Both the position numbers and the translations under genes were made by a program. The notes beneath the pieces are model-generated. The model was not told where the DNA came from and ran no database searches. It saw only the letters and a list, made by a program, of their open reading frames with translations. A stretch of DNA of 64,000 nucleotides from Aphis gossypii. Its lineage: Eukaryota > Arthropoda > Insecta > Hemiptera > Aphididae. Below are positions 52,100-64,000 of this stretch, piece by piece. Location of the stretch: positions 63,938,806 through 64,002,805 of the forward strand of contig NC_065531.1 of the NCBI RefSeq assembly GCF_020184175.1. Reading direction: 5' to 3'. Every line of letters starts with the position of its first letter. The stretch's first letter is position 1.

Positions 52100-54183
52100 A
52101 CAGTATGTGCATGTCGTTTTTAGTAGGTAATGTTAAACAACTAATATATTTTTTTTTTAATCCCATTTTGTTATTATTAACTATTTAATAAAAGTTATAG
52201 TTAACAACGAACCACTGTGATAAATTATATGTACCACAAATCTGTTACGAATCACCTACCTTTTTTTTTATCATTGTAATTTTTAAAAAAAAAATCATCA
52301 TTTGTTTTTTCAACGTAACAACTTTAGAACACCATTTTTATGTAACTAACAAAAATAATGATTATGAGCTTATTTAACAATGAATAACCGTACAAAAGCC
52401 ATTTATGAATTCGTTTACTTCACTATTGCTTTAAATGTTTGCTAAATGTGTATACAATGGCATTTAAATCTTAACAATCAATTTTAACTCGTTAACTATA
52501 AAAAAAATATAATTTTATTGAGTAATTTAAACTTAACATTTTATATTTTTATCTTACATGTATGTAATTACCATAAACTATTTAAACTATGAGATTTATA
52601 TGTTTATCATTGTCGTATATATGCGTATCTAAACAATTATAGTTATTATAAAATAGCCAGTATGTGTTTTTAATATTATGTTATATAGTCTTAATGAATT
52701 TATTGTTTTATATGTATGTATAATAATTTTTATGTTTAATATTAAGTCAATTATACGGAAATTATCACGTTAAGTATTGCTGTAATGATATAATATACGA
52801 GGTATTTTCTAGAGTACTTCAAACTGTTTTGTATAAAGCATTTATTCGTTATCTTATTAATATTATTAATATTAATAATAATTATTTTTTATTTTGACAA
52901 ATTTAAATTTAAGTTAAAATAAAATACTTTTAACAGTACAACATTAAAGATCTACTTATTTAAAGTACCCTAATAGCATACAACTTTCTTTTTTGAATTT
53001 TTTGTTCAGTATCTAATTAGTAACTTTTTGTAGCCAAAATCATGAGTTAGGATATATTTTAAATACCCTTGATTTGTGGTCGAAATTAAAAAAAAAATTA
53101 ATCTGGAATAAAAATGAATAAACTATAATATTTATTTGACCGCATGATATAGAGTTTTGAAAAATAATATAGTATGTTGTTATAAGAGGACGCGTTACAC
53201 AGGTCATTTTTAGCTGTAAAAACTTGTCTACGGAAAGCAAACAATATGCATTGTATAGTTTATTTTTTATACATTGTAAAAATGTATCTAAATAATGACA
53301 TAAATAACTTTAAGCCGTATTTTAATGTTTTAATTTAGTGTCTGTTTACGTGTATAAAAAAAAATGTTAAAATCAAATGTTAGGTATTATAAATTATAAT
53401 AGTGTTTAGTTATTTTGAAATGAGAAAAACACAAATTGCAAATACTTCTAAACACATAAACGATAAGTAGAACATCACAATAATGTTTACCATTAATAGG
53501 ATACTTCATTACAATGAATAAATATATATAAAAAGTTATTTAATTAAATTAATTGTCAGTAAAATAGATGGTTTTAGACGAGATTCTTGAAAGTTTTGTT
53601 TCGATCGATTCTGGTTCAGTCGGTAATTTAATTGGTAATCATAATGTCTGGTTCACACCGATGTTTCACAACGCTATTTTTACTGCAGCTTCAAACAATT
53701 CGAAAATTAATAAATATTTGTTGATGTTTACAAAATAATATGTACATGTAAACTGTTTATACTTTCAAAAACCATAAAACCACAGAACAATGATATATGC
53801 AAATGATAACAAATGATAAAACGAAATGGAATGAATGCGCATTAGTAAATATTAGAGTGTCCTCTTCATGTATTATAGACGAATATTTCATTAAAGCTTT
53901 CACGAATTTTATAAATATATAGAGCATTTCTGTCGTTTGTTTCTTTTCTATTCGAGTCGGGGTCATTGTACCACATTTTTTCTCTTTTTAAAAAAATACC
54001 TATATTACTTACTCTACGCATGGTTAAGATTTTATAAGAAAGACCAGATTATAGTAAAATAAATAAATTTTTGTTTTATTGTCGATACACACAGTATATA
54101 CGACGTGTCGAGTATAAAATTTGTACATCACATTGTCGATCGCGTTTCTGTCATTGTCACGTTCCAATAGTATAACGACGAGT
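52100..54183. other. RNF41 3' flank and intergenic AT-rich DNA
   Basis: The stretch lies between convergent RNF41 and the GC-rich orphan gene and should include both 3' untranslated regions. I find no ORF with coding character and no repeat with definable ends. Confidence 0.5.
54075..54080 (-). terminator. Likely polyadenylation signal of the GC-rich orphan gene
   Basis: Minus-strand AATAAA about 100 bases downstream of the stop codon of the 447-aa ORF. Confidence 0.4.
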
Positions 54184-55527
54184 TTACGGGTTCGTCCACA
54201 GGCTGCTGGTCTGCTGTGGCACGTCCGCGGTCACGGGAGGCACGCCGTTACGAGACGATCGGTTGTAGTACACGGACGAGTCTTGGAGCGACGACGGTCG
54301 GTCGTTTCCGGCGGCCGATCGGCCGCACGCGCCGGCCGCGTTTCCGGAATCGTCGTCGCTGCTGTCGGACGACGGAGGATTGTACTTGAGCAACCGTCGT
54401 TGCGGCGGCGGCGGCGCACAACACTCGTCGTCGGTGTCCGGCGACGGAGGCTGATAGTGCAGTTTGCGCCGCTGGCCGGCGGACGGACATCCGGTCGCCG
54501 CCGACGAGGTGGCGGCGGGCGCGCACTGCCCGTCCGACGACGGCTGCTGCTGCTGATAGCGTCTCTGGAGCTCGGCCGTCTTCTGTTTCGCCTCGTCGAT
54601 CCTCCGCTGGATCCGTTGCCGGTCGTCGCACGGACCGGCAGCCGCCGCCGGGGCGGGACACGACTCCCGTTTCTTGCGCTGGTGTTCGAGCACCATCTCG
54701 ACCATTTTCCGTTCCCTCTCCATGGACTGCAACAGTTCCGCCCGCTGCTCGTCCAGCCTCTGCAGTTCCAGCAGCATTTCCCGCCGCAAGTCTTGGGGGT
54801 TTTCGCTCTGCCGCTGCGGCCGGACGGGCGCGCCCGGCGTGGACGGCCTGGCCTGCGGCGAATACGGCTCGGTGTCCACGTACGGTTCGAACGCCAGGCC
54901 TCTGGGCCTCGGGGGCGGCGACGACGGCCTCTGCCGGGGCTCGTCGCGCCGGATGCTGTGGTCCCGGTGCTGTTGCCAGTTGTTCATGTCCGCCTGGTCG
55001 TCGAAATAATCGGGCTGGTAGCCGCCCCGCGCGGGCTGTGCTCCTCGGTCCGGACCTCGCCGAGGCCGACCGCTCCGGGACGACGACTGCCGCCGGCCGT
55101 GATGACGCTTCTTCTGCCGCTGCAGTCCCTCTTCGATGATCTGTTGGACCGGATCGACGGCGCCGCAAGCCGCCCGCGAGTCGTTCGTTTCGGGCCCCGC
55201 GCGCGGCGTGGCGGGACGGCGCTGTTGGCAACACGTGCTCGCGTCCTCGTCGGTGGTCAGGCAAGGAGTTTCGGGCGCCCTGGGGCAGCCGCAGCAGCCG
55301 AGGTCCTCGGCCAGTCGCCGTCGCACGCTCAGCGTCTTGCAGTCGACCGGATTGTCGTCCCGGACACACGCGTTCCGACAGCCCTGGTCGCCGTCCGTCC
55401 GCGGCTGTTCCGGCGACGCTCCGGCCCGGAGTCCCGAGTGTGCCCACTGTTGGTGCGGCGAATGTGGAGATTCTGCAGCACGGACGAAGTCGATTTCGCT
55501 AAAATCCTCGAGGTTTGTGGAACTCAT
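54184..55527 (-). CDS. Uncharacterised GC-rich single-exon gene, 447 aa, with coiled coil
   Basis: I do not recognise this protein. The ORF runs from ATG (MSSTNLEDFSEIDFVRAA) to TAA without introns. The N-terminal 110 residues contain clustered Cys (GCCGCP, TCCQQ). A basic patch follows (QRQKKRHHGRR, about 140-155), then a Pro/Arg-rich stretch and a strongly predicted coiled coil (LRREMLLELQRLDEQRAELL onward, about 245-340, with a second helix RIQRRIDEAKQKTAELQRR). The C-terminal part is acidic and Ser-rich (SPDTDDE, SSDSSDDDSG). Composition suggests a cytosolic or nuclear scaffold; no catalytic motif and no signal or membrane segment. The minus strand is preferred over the long plus-strand ORF because only it gives helical heptads and balanced acidic/basic composition. 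GC content is about 65% by eye in an AT-rich genome. Confidence 0.7.
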   Translation of the reverse strand: MSSTNLEDFSEIDFVRAAESPHSPHQQWAHSGLRAGASPEQPRTDGDQGCRNACVRDDNPVDCKTLSVRRRLAEDLGCCGCPRAPETPCLTTDEDASTCCQQRRPATPRAGPETNDSRAACGAVDPVQQIIEEGLQRQKKRHHGRRQSSSRSGRPRRGPDRGAQPARGGYQPDYFDDQADMNNWQQHRDHSIRRDEPRQRPSSPPPRPRGLAFEPYVDTEPYSPQARPSTPGAPVRPQRQSENPQDLRREMLLELQRLDEQRAELLQSMERERKMVEMVLEHQRKKRESCPAPAAAAGPCDDRQRIQRRIDEAKQKTAELQRRYQQQQPSSDGQCAPAATSSAATGCPSAGQRRKLHYQPPSPDTDDECCAPPPPQRRLLKYNPPSSDSSDDDSGNAAGACGRSAAGNDRPSSLQDSSVYYNRSSRNGVPPVTADVPQQTSSLWTNP

Positions 55528-58339
55528 AATATTATGTCGGTCGCTGGCGGTTATTCTCGCGTGTGTGATGTCACTGACGTGTTTAAAATGTAATTATTCT
55601 CTCGTATTATTTCGATAAAATAGTATATGAAAGGTTTTAAAATGCGTACCTATAAATTTTTATGAAATATGTGTATACCTAACTACCTTATATATGTATA
55701 TATATACGTCGCCTGGCAAATTATTATATAGTATCCATCGTGTGCGGTGGGCTAAATCTGCTGGTCAACACAGATTGCAGTTTGTTTCAAACCATACTAT
55801 ATAGTATATACTATATATAGTCATCACAGTGAGTAAAACACGAGTACTGTACGACTTGAGTGCAGGTTTAGATCTTTCGGCAGTGGGTATATATTATGTA
55901 TATACGTATATATAAGTAACAGAAGTTTTATGGACAAATATTTTGTATGTCGTTCTTAGAAATTCTGTTTAATAATTTTGAAATACATAATTAATCCTTA
56001 ACGGCTTAAAACACAATTTTTTAAAAAACTTATTACAAAAATTCATTAACAATTATTATGCCTACTTCTTAAAAGTTTGTAAGTAAATATAGGATTAAAT
56101 ATTTAATTCTTCCCACATTTGACATGTCATATGCCCTGTTAACACTTTATAATTGAATTATTTCATACATACCTACATAATGAGTAATTATTGTTTGGTA
56201 GTTAAAAGAATTTATAATAATAACATACATGTTTAATAACAATATAACAATGTTTTATATTTAGTTTTAATCTTAGCACATTTCAGTCCAATAATTATTG
56301 TTATAAATAATTATTATAATTTTAGTAATTTTTAAATATTTTGATAATTATTAGGTATCTATGTTTATATAGTGTGTTACCTAATGTAATTAATATATAT
56401 TATATATATTTTAAATATTTATTTAGATATTGTTTTGGTATGAAATATTTTAATATTAATATCTACACTTTATTTGCACAATTGCACTTAAAAAATATAA
56501 TATAATCACTATTTCAAAAAAAAATTATAGTATAATGGGTTGAAGTTTTTGGACTTTTGAGTGAATTTAAAAAACAACATATTTTTAAGGTCGTGGACCA
56601 AGGTATTAAATATTGTAACATTTTAATTAGGTACAACTGGAAATTAACAAGCGACGGATTACTACAAGGAAAATTTTCATGCCTTAATAATTTTTATAGT
56701 ATCTAATTTATATTATAAACTAATTATTATTAGAACGGTAAATTGTACACCTTTTAATAATTATTTAATAGTATATTTTTATAAGTTGTTTTATTGTTAT
56801 TGCCCCAAAAATTAATTATTAATTATTCAAGAAAATACTAACATTTTTCAAAATATTTCCCAATATGTGAAACCAATTTATTAATTATAAGTTAAGCTAC
56901 AGCTTTTTGATTTTATACATTTTCAGCAGAAACTGAATTAACTCGAGTTACATTTTACATAGTAAGGCCTTAAACTTAAAACAATTTTTATGTGTTCTAA
57001 GATATTGACGATAATGATGAAAACATAATAAAAAAAGTTGAAAAGTAGAATTAGAATCGTGATTTATAGTGTTAAAACAATTACCCTGAAAAATCATACT
57101 AACCGAGTTATACAATCATTTTCGCTGCGGATATCGACATAATACACGTATTACGTCCATTCTACGAAGTGCCCTAGATATTTTTACCTTTAAATAATTA
57201 ATAGATGACCTATTTGATATTAACCAACAGGTCAATATTCACTGTGATACCTATTAACAATAACATAGTAAAGTAGATTCTCGTAAAATGTACTATGAAA
57301 TGTAAGCAAGACCATTGTTTTTATAAAATTAAATTAAATAGTATAAGAGTAATAACAGCCAATACACGCGTGTTTGACGTGTTTTCAAATATGAAGTAAC
57401 TATGATGGTAAACATTTTAGTTATATTGGTGGTAACGAATTTTTATAATAATAATTAATAAGTAGTATGATAATGCAAGTGCCTTTAAAATTAATTTGAT
57501 AGCTGATAGGTACAGGTACATAGCCCTAATTATTCGTCATTGTCATTATATCTAGTATATTTATTATACAGAAAAATCGCGGACATACGGTTAGCAAAAC
57601 ACCAGAGTGAAATGCGAATATTCCAAATGGAAAACTGAAATACTATTCATAAAGGTACGGCCACACTGAACACGATTTGCGATGCGAGCGATTTTTACGT
57701 TTCCGGTGTTGTAACAAAGCGATTAATGATTAATCACAGGTAAACCAGAAACCATTTTGATTTTGGCGCGATTTATAGCAAAACGCAAATTCCAAAACGC
57801 GCCCTACGTGGCCATATCATAGCAATTAAATTACATTTTTATTTAATTTGAAAAAATCCTAGAATCGCTAAATCGCTCGCATCGCAAATCGCATTCAGTG
57901 TGGCCGTACTACTCGTGCAATAAATCCAAGACGGTGCGTTTTCTTATCATCCTGATAACTAATCACTTATCATCGACCACATTTACGATATTACCATAGA
58001 CATATGTACTTATATCACATCGAATATTCTATGGTAATAAACAATAATAATATTGATGTGTCTTTTGTAATTTGTAACTTATTAATTGGTATCTATTATT
58101 GTTGTTGACTATTGTTCTAAATTTTAATTATTCGGAACGGAGACACGGGTACACGTTGACTCACCACATGCCGTCCACTATCGTCTCGATATTTAACATA
58201 TTATTTCTATCCGTCACTATTTTTTGCTGAAGTCCGTTGACTCTTCGCCTGCGCGCCCGTGTTCCGGCCATGTTCTGAAACCAAAGAAAAGTTCGATTTT
58301 TCCTCCTAAAGGTCTTACACATTGAAGTACCGACCGACC
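55528..58339. other. Intergenic region between the divergent GC-rich gene and the GPR107-like gene
   Basis: This 2.8-kb region between two head-to-head starts should hold both promoters. It contains the MITE at 57655-57909 and a small hairpin at about 57991-58035. The remainder is AT-rich with no ORF of note; the ORFs at 58161-58456 (-) are antisense shadows of the first GPR107-like exon and its 5' flank. Confidence 0.5.
57655..57909. mobile_element. MITE with about 40-bp terminal inverted repeats
   Basis: The left end reads GTACGGCCACACTGAA, followed by CGATTTGCGATGCGAGCG. The reverse-complemented right end is the same apart from about three differences. The 255-bp element is non-coding. 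No clear target-site duplication is visible, so the superfamily stays open. It lies about 430 bp upstream of the GPR107-like start codon. Confidence 0.75.
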
Positions 58340-60952
58340 ATGTCCCGGGTCCGCTCGTCGACGGTGTTCGTCCTGGCTTTTGTCGTCCTGACGTTTTTGG
58401 CGTCGGTCGCTCAAGTGGCAGCCAGGATACACACACTGCCGATACACGTAAGTCACCTACTTTGAGTTTCGAGTGTTATGATACTAATTTTAATAACTGT
58501 CGGCATTGTTGTTGTTTCGTGCGATCAGAATGACGATCGGCGGTTCATAGCGTTGTCCACTTTTGGATTTTACCCTGGTGGATTGTTGGAAGTGGAAATA
58601 AGGGACTTTTACCTGCCTCCCAATAGCTTACAAGAAACCGTGAGTAAAAAGCACACATAATAATGCATTTTTGAACTTACGATTTGGACTTACCACACCA
58701 CCTGTGTTTACTAATCGTAATGTCCTTAAAATGTTCTATTATAATATCTTGGTGTCAATATGTATTCTGGTTTTAGCATGGCTTGCTACTTGAAAAGTCC
58801 ATATTTGATGAAGGAAATCCTTATATTGATTCTCTAGAAGAAATCTGTCCGATTGAATCACCCAATTTATTTGAGGCACGAAAGAATTTGGCAGTTTTCA
58901 GATTTAATTTTCCTAAAAAACTGTAAGTTTTTCTATTTAATATTTCAACTTGTAAACAAAGTTATAGATCGTATGTTTAGAAGTTATTCATTATTTAATA
59001 AATTAATGTAAATATTTAGTTGAAATTATTATTATTATTATTATTATTAGTAATAACAAAATATTTATGTCTAGCGTTACAATTAATTGCTCAGATTCCA
59101 TGGAGCCATTTTATTTATTCAAAAACATGGATGATTTAAAAAACCACCAGAGTGATATTGAAGATGGTAAGCTTTTTAAATAAAAATAATAGTATAATAA
59201 CATATTAAATTGAGACCTTTTTAGATACTATAACAAGACGCTGTGTTAACACAACTTTACCAATTTTAAATGGCACTCGACCAGACAATTTTAATATAAA
59301 GGTAAAACATTGTTATGCAGTTAAAAATTTCAAATAATATTTTTATTTTATTTATGATTAGTTTATTGTATATATGAAAACAAAATCAAATGAAGGATTG
59401 TATAATTTGTATTATCATAACTGTCCAAATTACGCTATGATGCCAAAGTCTAAACAAAGTTTTACGGTAATATACTATCATTAGAAAAAATCAAAAAAAC
59501 GAAATGTAAATTGATATTTACGGTTTTTCATAGGTCACTATAAGAGAGAGTAATGCTAATGGGAATTATTTATCAGCTGGTGACATGCCATTGCCATCAT
59601 TATATTTTTCTATGTCGATTATATATTTTATCACTGGTGTATTGTGGATTTATTTCTTGTATAGAAGCACGTAAGTCAAATGCATCTCTAATTAATTGTA
59701 AAAGTATATTGTAATATAAAATATTCTATTGATTGCAGTTATCCTGTCTATAAAATACACTACCTAATGGCTTTATTAGTGTTTCTAAAAGCAGCAACTT
59801 TATTTTTCCATGGTTTGAATTTCCATTTCATTCAAGTCAAAGGGCAACATATTGCCACATGGGCGTTTGTCTACTATGCGATCCATTTGTACTTAGTTTT
59901 TACTCATAATTAAAAGCTTATTTTATTGATAATGTTTTTCTATTTTAGATTGAAAGGATCAGTTTTATTCATTACAATTGTTCTCATTGGCACTGGTATG
60001 ACATTTGTCAAACATGTTTTGTCGGATAAGGACAAGAACATTTTTATGATTGTTATACCTTTACAGGTTCGGAGTTTTTTTTTCATACAATTTAATGCTT
60101 TTAATGCAATTTTAAACATATTTATGCCCACAGGTATTAGCTAACATAGCCTATGCTATTATTCAAGAATCTGAAGAAGGAGATATGCAGCATAACGCTT
60201 GGTTGGATTTATTTTTACTTGTTGATTTCATGTGTTGTGCTGCTATTTTATTTCCCATTCTTTGGTAATGATGTTGCTAGTCATAAACAGATGTATCAAA
60301 CTCATCATATTAAAATACAATTTGTTTTATGTTATAGGTCTATTCGACATCTACAAGAAGCATCACAGACAGATGGTAAAGCAGCAATAAATTTACGCAA
60401 ACTCAAATTATTTCAACAATTTTACGTTATGTTAGTTTCTTATATTTACTTCACACGCATATTGATATATATGCTTAGAGTGAGTATTATGTTATTTATT
60501 CATTCTTTTCGAGAATAATTATTTACCTATGTAATATTACATGGATACCAAAAGTTTTGTAATATGAAAATTCAATATTTTACAGATGACAGTTCCATTT
60601 CATTTATTATGGCTTAATGAATTCTCCAGAGAAACAGCGACCTTTATTTTCTTTGTGATGACTGGATATAAATTCCGACCGACAATTGCAAATCCTTATT
60701 TCCAAGTAGCATCAGATGTTGACGATGACGATACAGACATTGTGTAAGCACAAAATAATACAATTAACTATCCATTCCCTACACTACTATAGTAACAATT
60801 TTCAAAAATTTTATTTGTTTTTTTTTTTTTGCTTTTTTTGTTACAGAATAAGTCATTTTGGATCTGGTGTAAACAATCGTTCTAGAAAGAAAGCAAACAG
60901 CACTGGAGAAATTGCTGAGGACGAAATCATGTTAGTGGAGTCATCATCGTGA
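58340..60952 (+). CDS. GPR107/GPR108-family Golgi seven-transmembrane protein
   Basis: Members (GOST family) sit in the Golgi/trans-Golgi and are implicated in membrane trafficking. Exons: 58340-58447, 58529-58639, 58777-58922, 59075-59166, 59225-59301, 59362-59466, 59534-59670, 59739-59888, 59949-60066, 60134-60264, 60338-60479, 60586-60743, 60847-60952; 526 aa. A signal peptide (STVFVLAFVVLTFLASVAQ) precedes a luminal domain of about 230 residues with paired Cys. Seven hydrophobic spans follow. Family hallmarks are KGSVLFITIVLIGTGMTFVK, SDKDKNIFMIVIPLQVLANI, FLLVDFMCCAAILFPILW and SIRHLQEASQTDGKA. The cytosolic tail is acidic. The start codon immediately precedes the signal peptide. I cannot separate GPR107 from GPR108, which duplicated in vertebrates. 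Confidence 0.94.
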
Positions 60953-63900
60953 TATAATAGATATTGTATTTCTATGGTACCAAGACTGATCCAATTGATC
61001 CATGAACCTTTACTGTGTCTTCTAGTCTTCTAAGAGTAGACAAAACTGTTCATTTGTACATATTTGTACTCAACTATCGCACAACGTTTTACTGTTTGTT
61101 TATTTATGTAATAAATATAAGTCAATCACTTTGTTACAATATTGTCTATAATATGAGGTTTGATTGATTTTTTTTGTATTTTATTATAAAGTTCATGTTC
61201 CTTAGATGTTGTTGCTATTTATTATATTTTTTATTATAAATATTAACATTGGTGAAATATCAACAATTAATGCAATAGTAAAGAAAAATATAGGAACATT
61301 ATTTTATTATATGAAATAAAACTTATGTTATATTATTAATATAATATGGTGCTTAATCGAATTTAACTAAAACAATATTAAATATCTGGTTTTAATAAGA
61401 TAAATACACAAATATTAGATTTTAAGAGTACACATTCTTTAAAACCTTTCTATTTGATATATTTGTGTAAAAATTGAAAATAGTTTTTGCTATGTATAAA
61501 TTCAATTCTTCTCCTGGTAGTTTGATTAACTGAAAAAGAGAAAAAAATGCAAGTGTTAAATCAAAAACTCTTTTTGCTGTCTTAGTGATGTATTTTATAA
61601 ACGTTTTTTTAATAATGTAAAAATAAAGCTACCGATTTACCAGATTTAAATATTTTAATTGGTACTTTTTTTTTTGGGATAAAGATGTAAATATAATATT
61701 AATATCTTATATACTATCTACACAGTCATTTGTAAAAAATAATAACATTTGTGTACAAATTTAAAACATTTACAATACCTACTCATAACTTGCTTTAAAA
61801 TTAAATTATAAAATGAATCTTATATTGAGAGGGAGAGTGGACTAAATAATATTCTAACCTTTAAATGTGATAATTGGTCAATTCAGTCTAAGATTAAAGT
61901 AAAATGGATTATTTTGAATATAAAATTTGCTGTGTAGTGCGTTAGTAAAACAGTAACAACCCATGCGAGTATAATGTTCTTATAAATAAATGTCTTATCT
62001 GTTTTATAATAATAAATTTAAAACTATGTGAAAATAAAAAGACTCCGTTTAATCCTTTATTTTTCATTTCCACTGTAATACATTTGAACTTTTTAAATAG
62101 CGTTTTAGGTTAAACATATTTTAGAATATTTTAATATTAGGTATTCAATATTTGCATACCACATACACGTTTGGAATAAATTTCATTTTATTTTAAACTA
62201 AATATATTATATATATATTATTATAATGTGATGATTTTTTTTTAACCTTCCTTATCTCAAAAAGTTTTAACGTGTTTGAGAATATGTTATTTTATTTAAT
62301 TTTAATTCAGTTAATATATATATGTATATAATATATTTTAAACGTTCTATAAAATATTTTTTGCTTTGAATAAGTGTAAAATGTAAATGTTACAAGTAGG
62401 TGACGATTTTGATTGTAGATGGATGAAAGGGCCTCCCATTAAAAACACATGAGTGTGGGATGTGGATAGGTTTAATGAAATTAATTGTGTTGCAACTTTC
62501 CAAATTAGGATGTAAATAAAGTGAATGATTAATTGGAAATTCGGTACTTATGTATTAGGAAGGTTCGAAAAAACGTATAGCTGAAACGGGATAAGACTAT
62601 ATAAGAGACTAATAACGATGGATTTAAATTTATTAAGGAATAATTTAAGTATAATATATAGTGGTCTATATTGGTATATGTTGATATATATTTTAGGTCT
62701 AAGCATGAGTATCTTTAGTAGTAAGAAACTTAAGGAACTTTGTATTACCTATATTTTTTAAAAATTTTAGGATATTATGTGAATTTCGGCTATTTGAATA
62801 AATTTCGTTAGAATTTAAACATTATGAACTATCAAAAAATATCGTTTTATTGTGACTATATTACTGTATATTTTCTAAATATGTTTTAAAATCATTTATT
62901 TAATTATTGGAAGTTCAGGAAAATTAATTAATGTTGGATATAAACTTTATTTTTAAATTAGTAAAAATTACACATATATTTATTTTTAAAAGTGCTTTTA
63001 AAAAAATGACGTTAGAGTACCTATTGATGTTATTATACATTCATACATTATACATATAGGTACCTATTAATTATTATTTATCGAAAATGGGTACATAACA
63101 GTAACCTAATTGTTACCAAAATTGAATAAACAAATCACAGATGTACATATACGTTTTAAGCATTAGCTACATTAGCTATAAGTAAAACTGTTAAAGGCAT
63201 AAATGTATAATTTTTTTTAAAAAAAAAAAAAACAATGAAATTATTTTAATAATAAAAAAATTAAAAATTGATTTTTATGAAAATTATACTTTACACGACA
63301 TTTACACGTCTACTCGTTTACACCAACCTAATATATATTTTAAATAACTGTACACATATTTATTAAAAACAATCTAATACATTCGTTTACTTTTTGACTT
63401 GATACTATTTAACAGATAATATAGTTCTATATTGTGTCTAAGTGATATACGTGCATACTAAGAATTTCATTGTATCAATACAAATAATACAATATACATA
63501 ATTACATAATATATAGACAAAATATAGGTAGCGTTAATCTTGCTACAGATAGCAACAATACAATAATAATAATTTAAAAAAAATTGATGTTTAGCGCATT
63601 GGTGTTAATTAAGATAAATATTATAAATTTTTATACACATACCTACATGTTTTTATACTACATGTAGTGGTAAACAATCAATAGTACTTAAACGTTACCA
63701 ATGTGTTTAGTACGACACGTATGTATTTAATATTTATCTATCAACATGCGTTAATTAGGTATGAGGTATGTATACAATCTACTATAGTAATTACTAATTA
63801 GTAATGTACGGAGTTTATAATATTCGATTTTTAATGTTAACAGTGTATCGTAATATTCAGAGAAGTATTATTATACACATATATATTTATTGTAACTATG

Positions 63901-64000
63901 TATACTAATTAATAATTATTATTGTACATTATTTTAGCAATATAGTATTTTAATATAAATATAAACGAAGTTTAAATTTTAGGTAACCTAAATAATAAAA
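60953..64000. other. AT-rich 3' flank, no confident gene
   Basis: The first 160 bases are the 3' untranslated region of the GPR107-like gene. The rest is AT-rich with homopolymers and no long ORF. One possible terminal exon on the minus strand (61529-61450) is described under findings. No repeat with definable ends is seen. Confidence 0.5.
61110..61115 (+). terminator. Polyadenylation signal of the GPR107-like gene
   Basis: AATAAA about 160 bases downstream of the stop codon, in a T-rich context suited to 3'-end formation. Confidence 0.5.

Noticed and set aside
54248..55447. 399-aa minus-strand ORF in another frame of the GC-rich locus
   Set aside because: Arg/Ala/Gly-rich translation typical of an out-of-frame GC-rich reading; starts inside the better ORF.
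54121..55593. 490-aa plus-strand ORF over the GC-rich locus
   Set aside because: It mirrors the minus-strand 447-aa ORF. High GC removes stop codons in all frames. Its Arg/Val/Leu-rich translation lacks the heptads and acidic segments of the minus-strand product.
1..64000. CRISPR arrays, bacterial operons or prophage
   Set aside because: No regularly spaced repeats or prokaryotic gene organisation; all recognised genes are eukaryotic, nearly all with spliceosomal introns.

Overview
The window reads as nuclear DNA of an aphid (Aphididae). It is AT-rich, its genes have many short GT-AG introns, and it carries DNA transposon remnants and one tRNA-derived SINE. At the left edge lies the 3' part of a fungal-type carotenoid (phytoene) synthase, a gene known in animals mainly from aphids and a few other arthropods that gained it by horizontal transfer. 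I cannot assign the species from the sequence alone.

Layout. 1-3134 (+): last three visible exons of the carotenoid synthase, cut by the left edge, with a pogo/Tigger-like MITE in one intron. 3135-8917: gene-free, with a hAT-type element bounded by a perfect 8-bp target-site duplication. 8918-12040 (-): CP110-like centriolar gene, divergent from TAF1 at 12563-22313 (+, 25 exons). 22314-26206: gene-free, with a SINE. 26207-34428 (-): inositol 3,4-bisphosphate 4-phosphatase (17 coding exons). 34815-35510 (+): decayed inverted copy of the CP110 promoter and 5' end. 35511-39803: gene-free. 39804-41798 (-): TLS1/C9orf78 splicing-factor homologue. 44333-52099 (+): RNF41/Nrdp1 E3 ligase, whose 5-kb fourth intron contains a complete, intronless PRMT5 gene on the opposite strand (47371-49242) and a foldback repeat. 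54184-55527 (-): very GC-rich single-exon gene of unknown function. 58340-60952 (+): GPR107/108-type seven-transmembrane Golgi protein. 60953-64000: AT-rich, no confident gene.

Exon models were built by hand from splice sites and family resemblance. Each complete multi-exon model sums to a multiple of three: TAF1 1800 aa, INPP4 1218 aa, CP110 692 aa, GPR107 526 aa, TLS1 320 aa, RNF41 315 aa. That supports the boundaries, though single-base errors are possible.

Most genes are conserved housekeeping genes (transcription initiation, splicing, arginine methylation, ubiquitylation, phosphoinositide turnover, centriole length, Golgi trafficking) with no evident shared pathway. The unusual items are the transferred carotenoid gene, the intronless nested PRMT5, the inverted CP110 pseudogene that now sits head-to-head with the phosphatase gene, and the GC-rich orphan gene.
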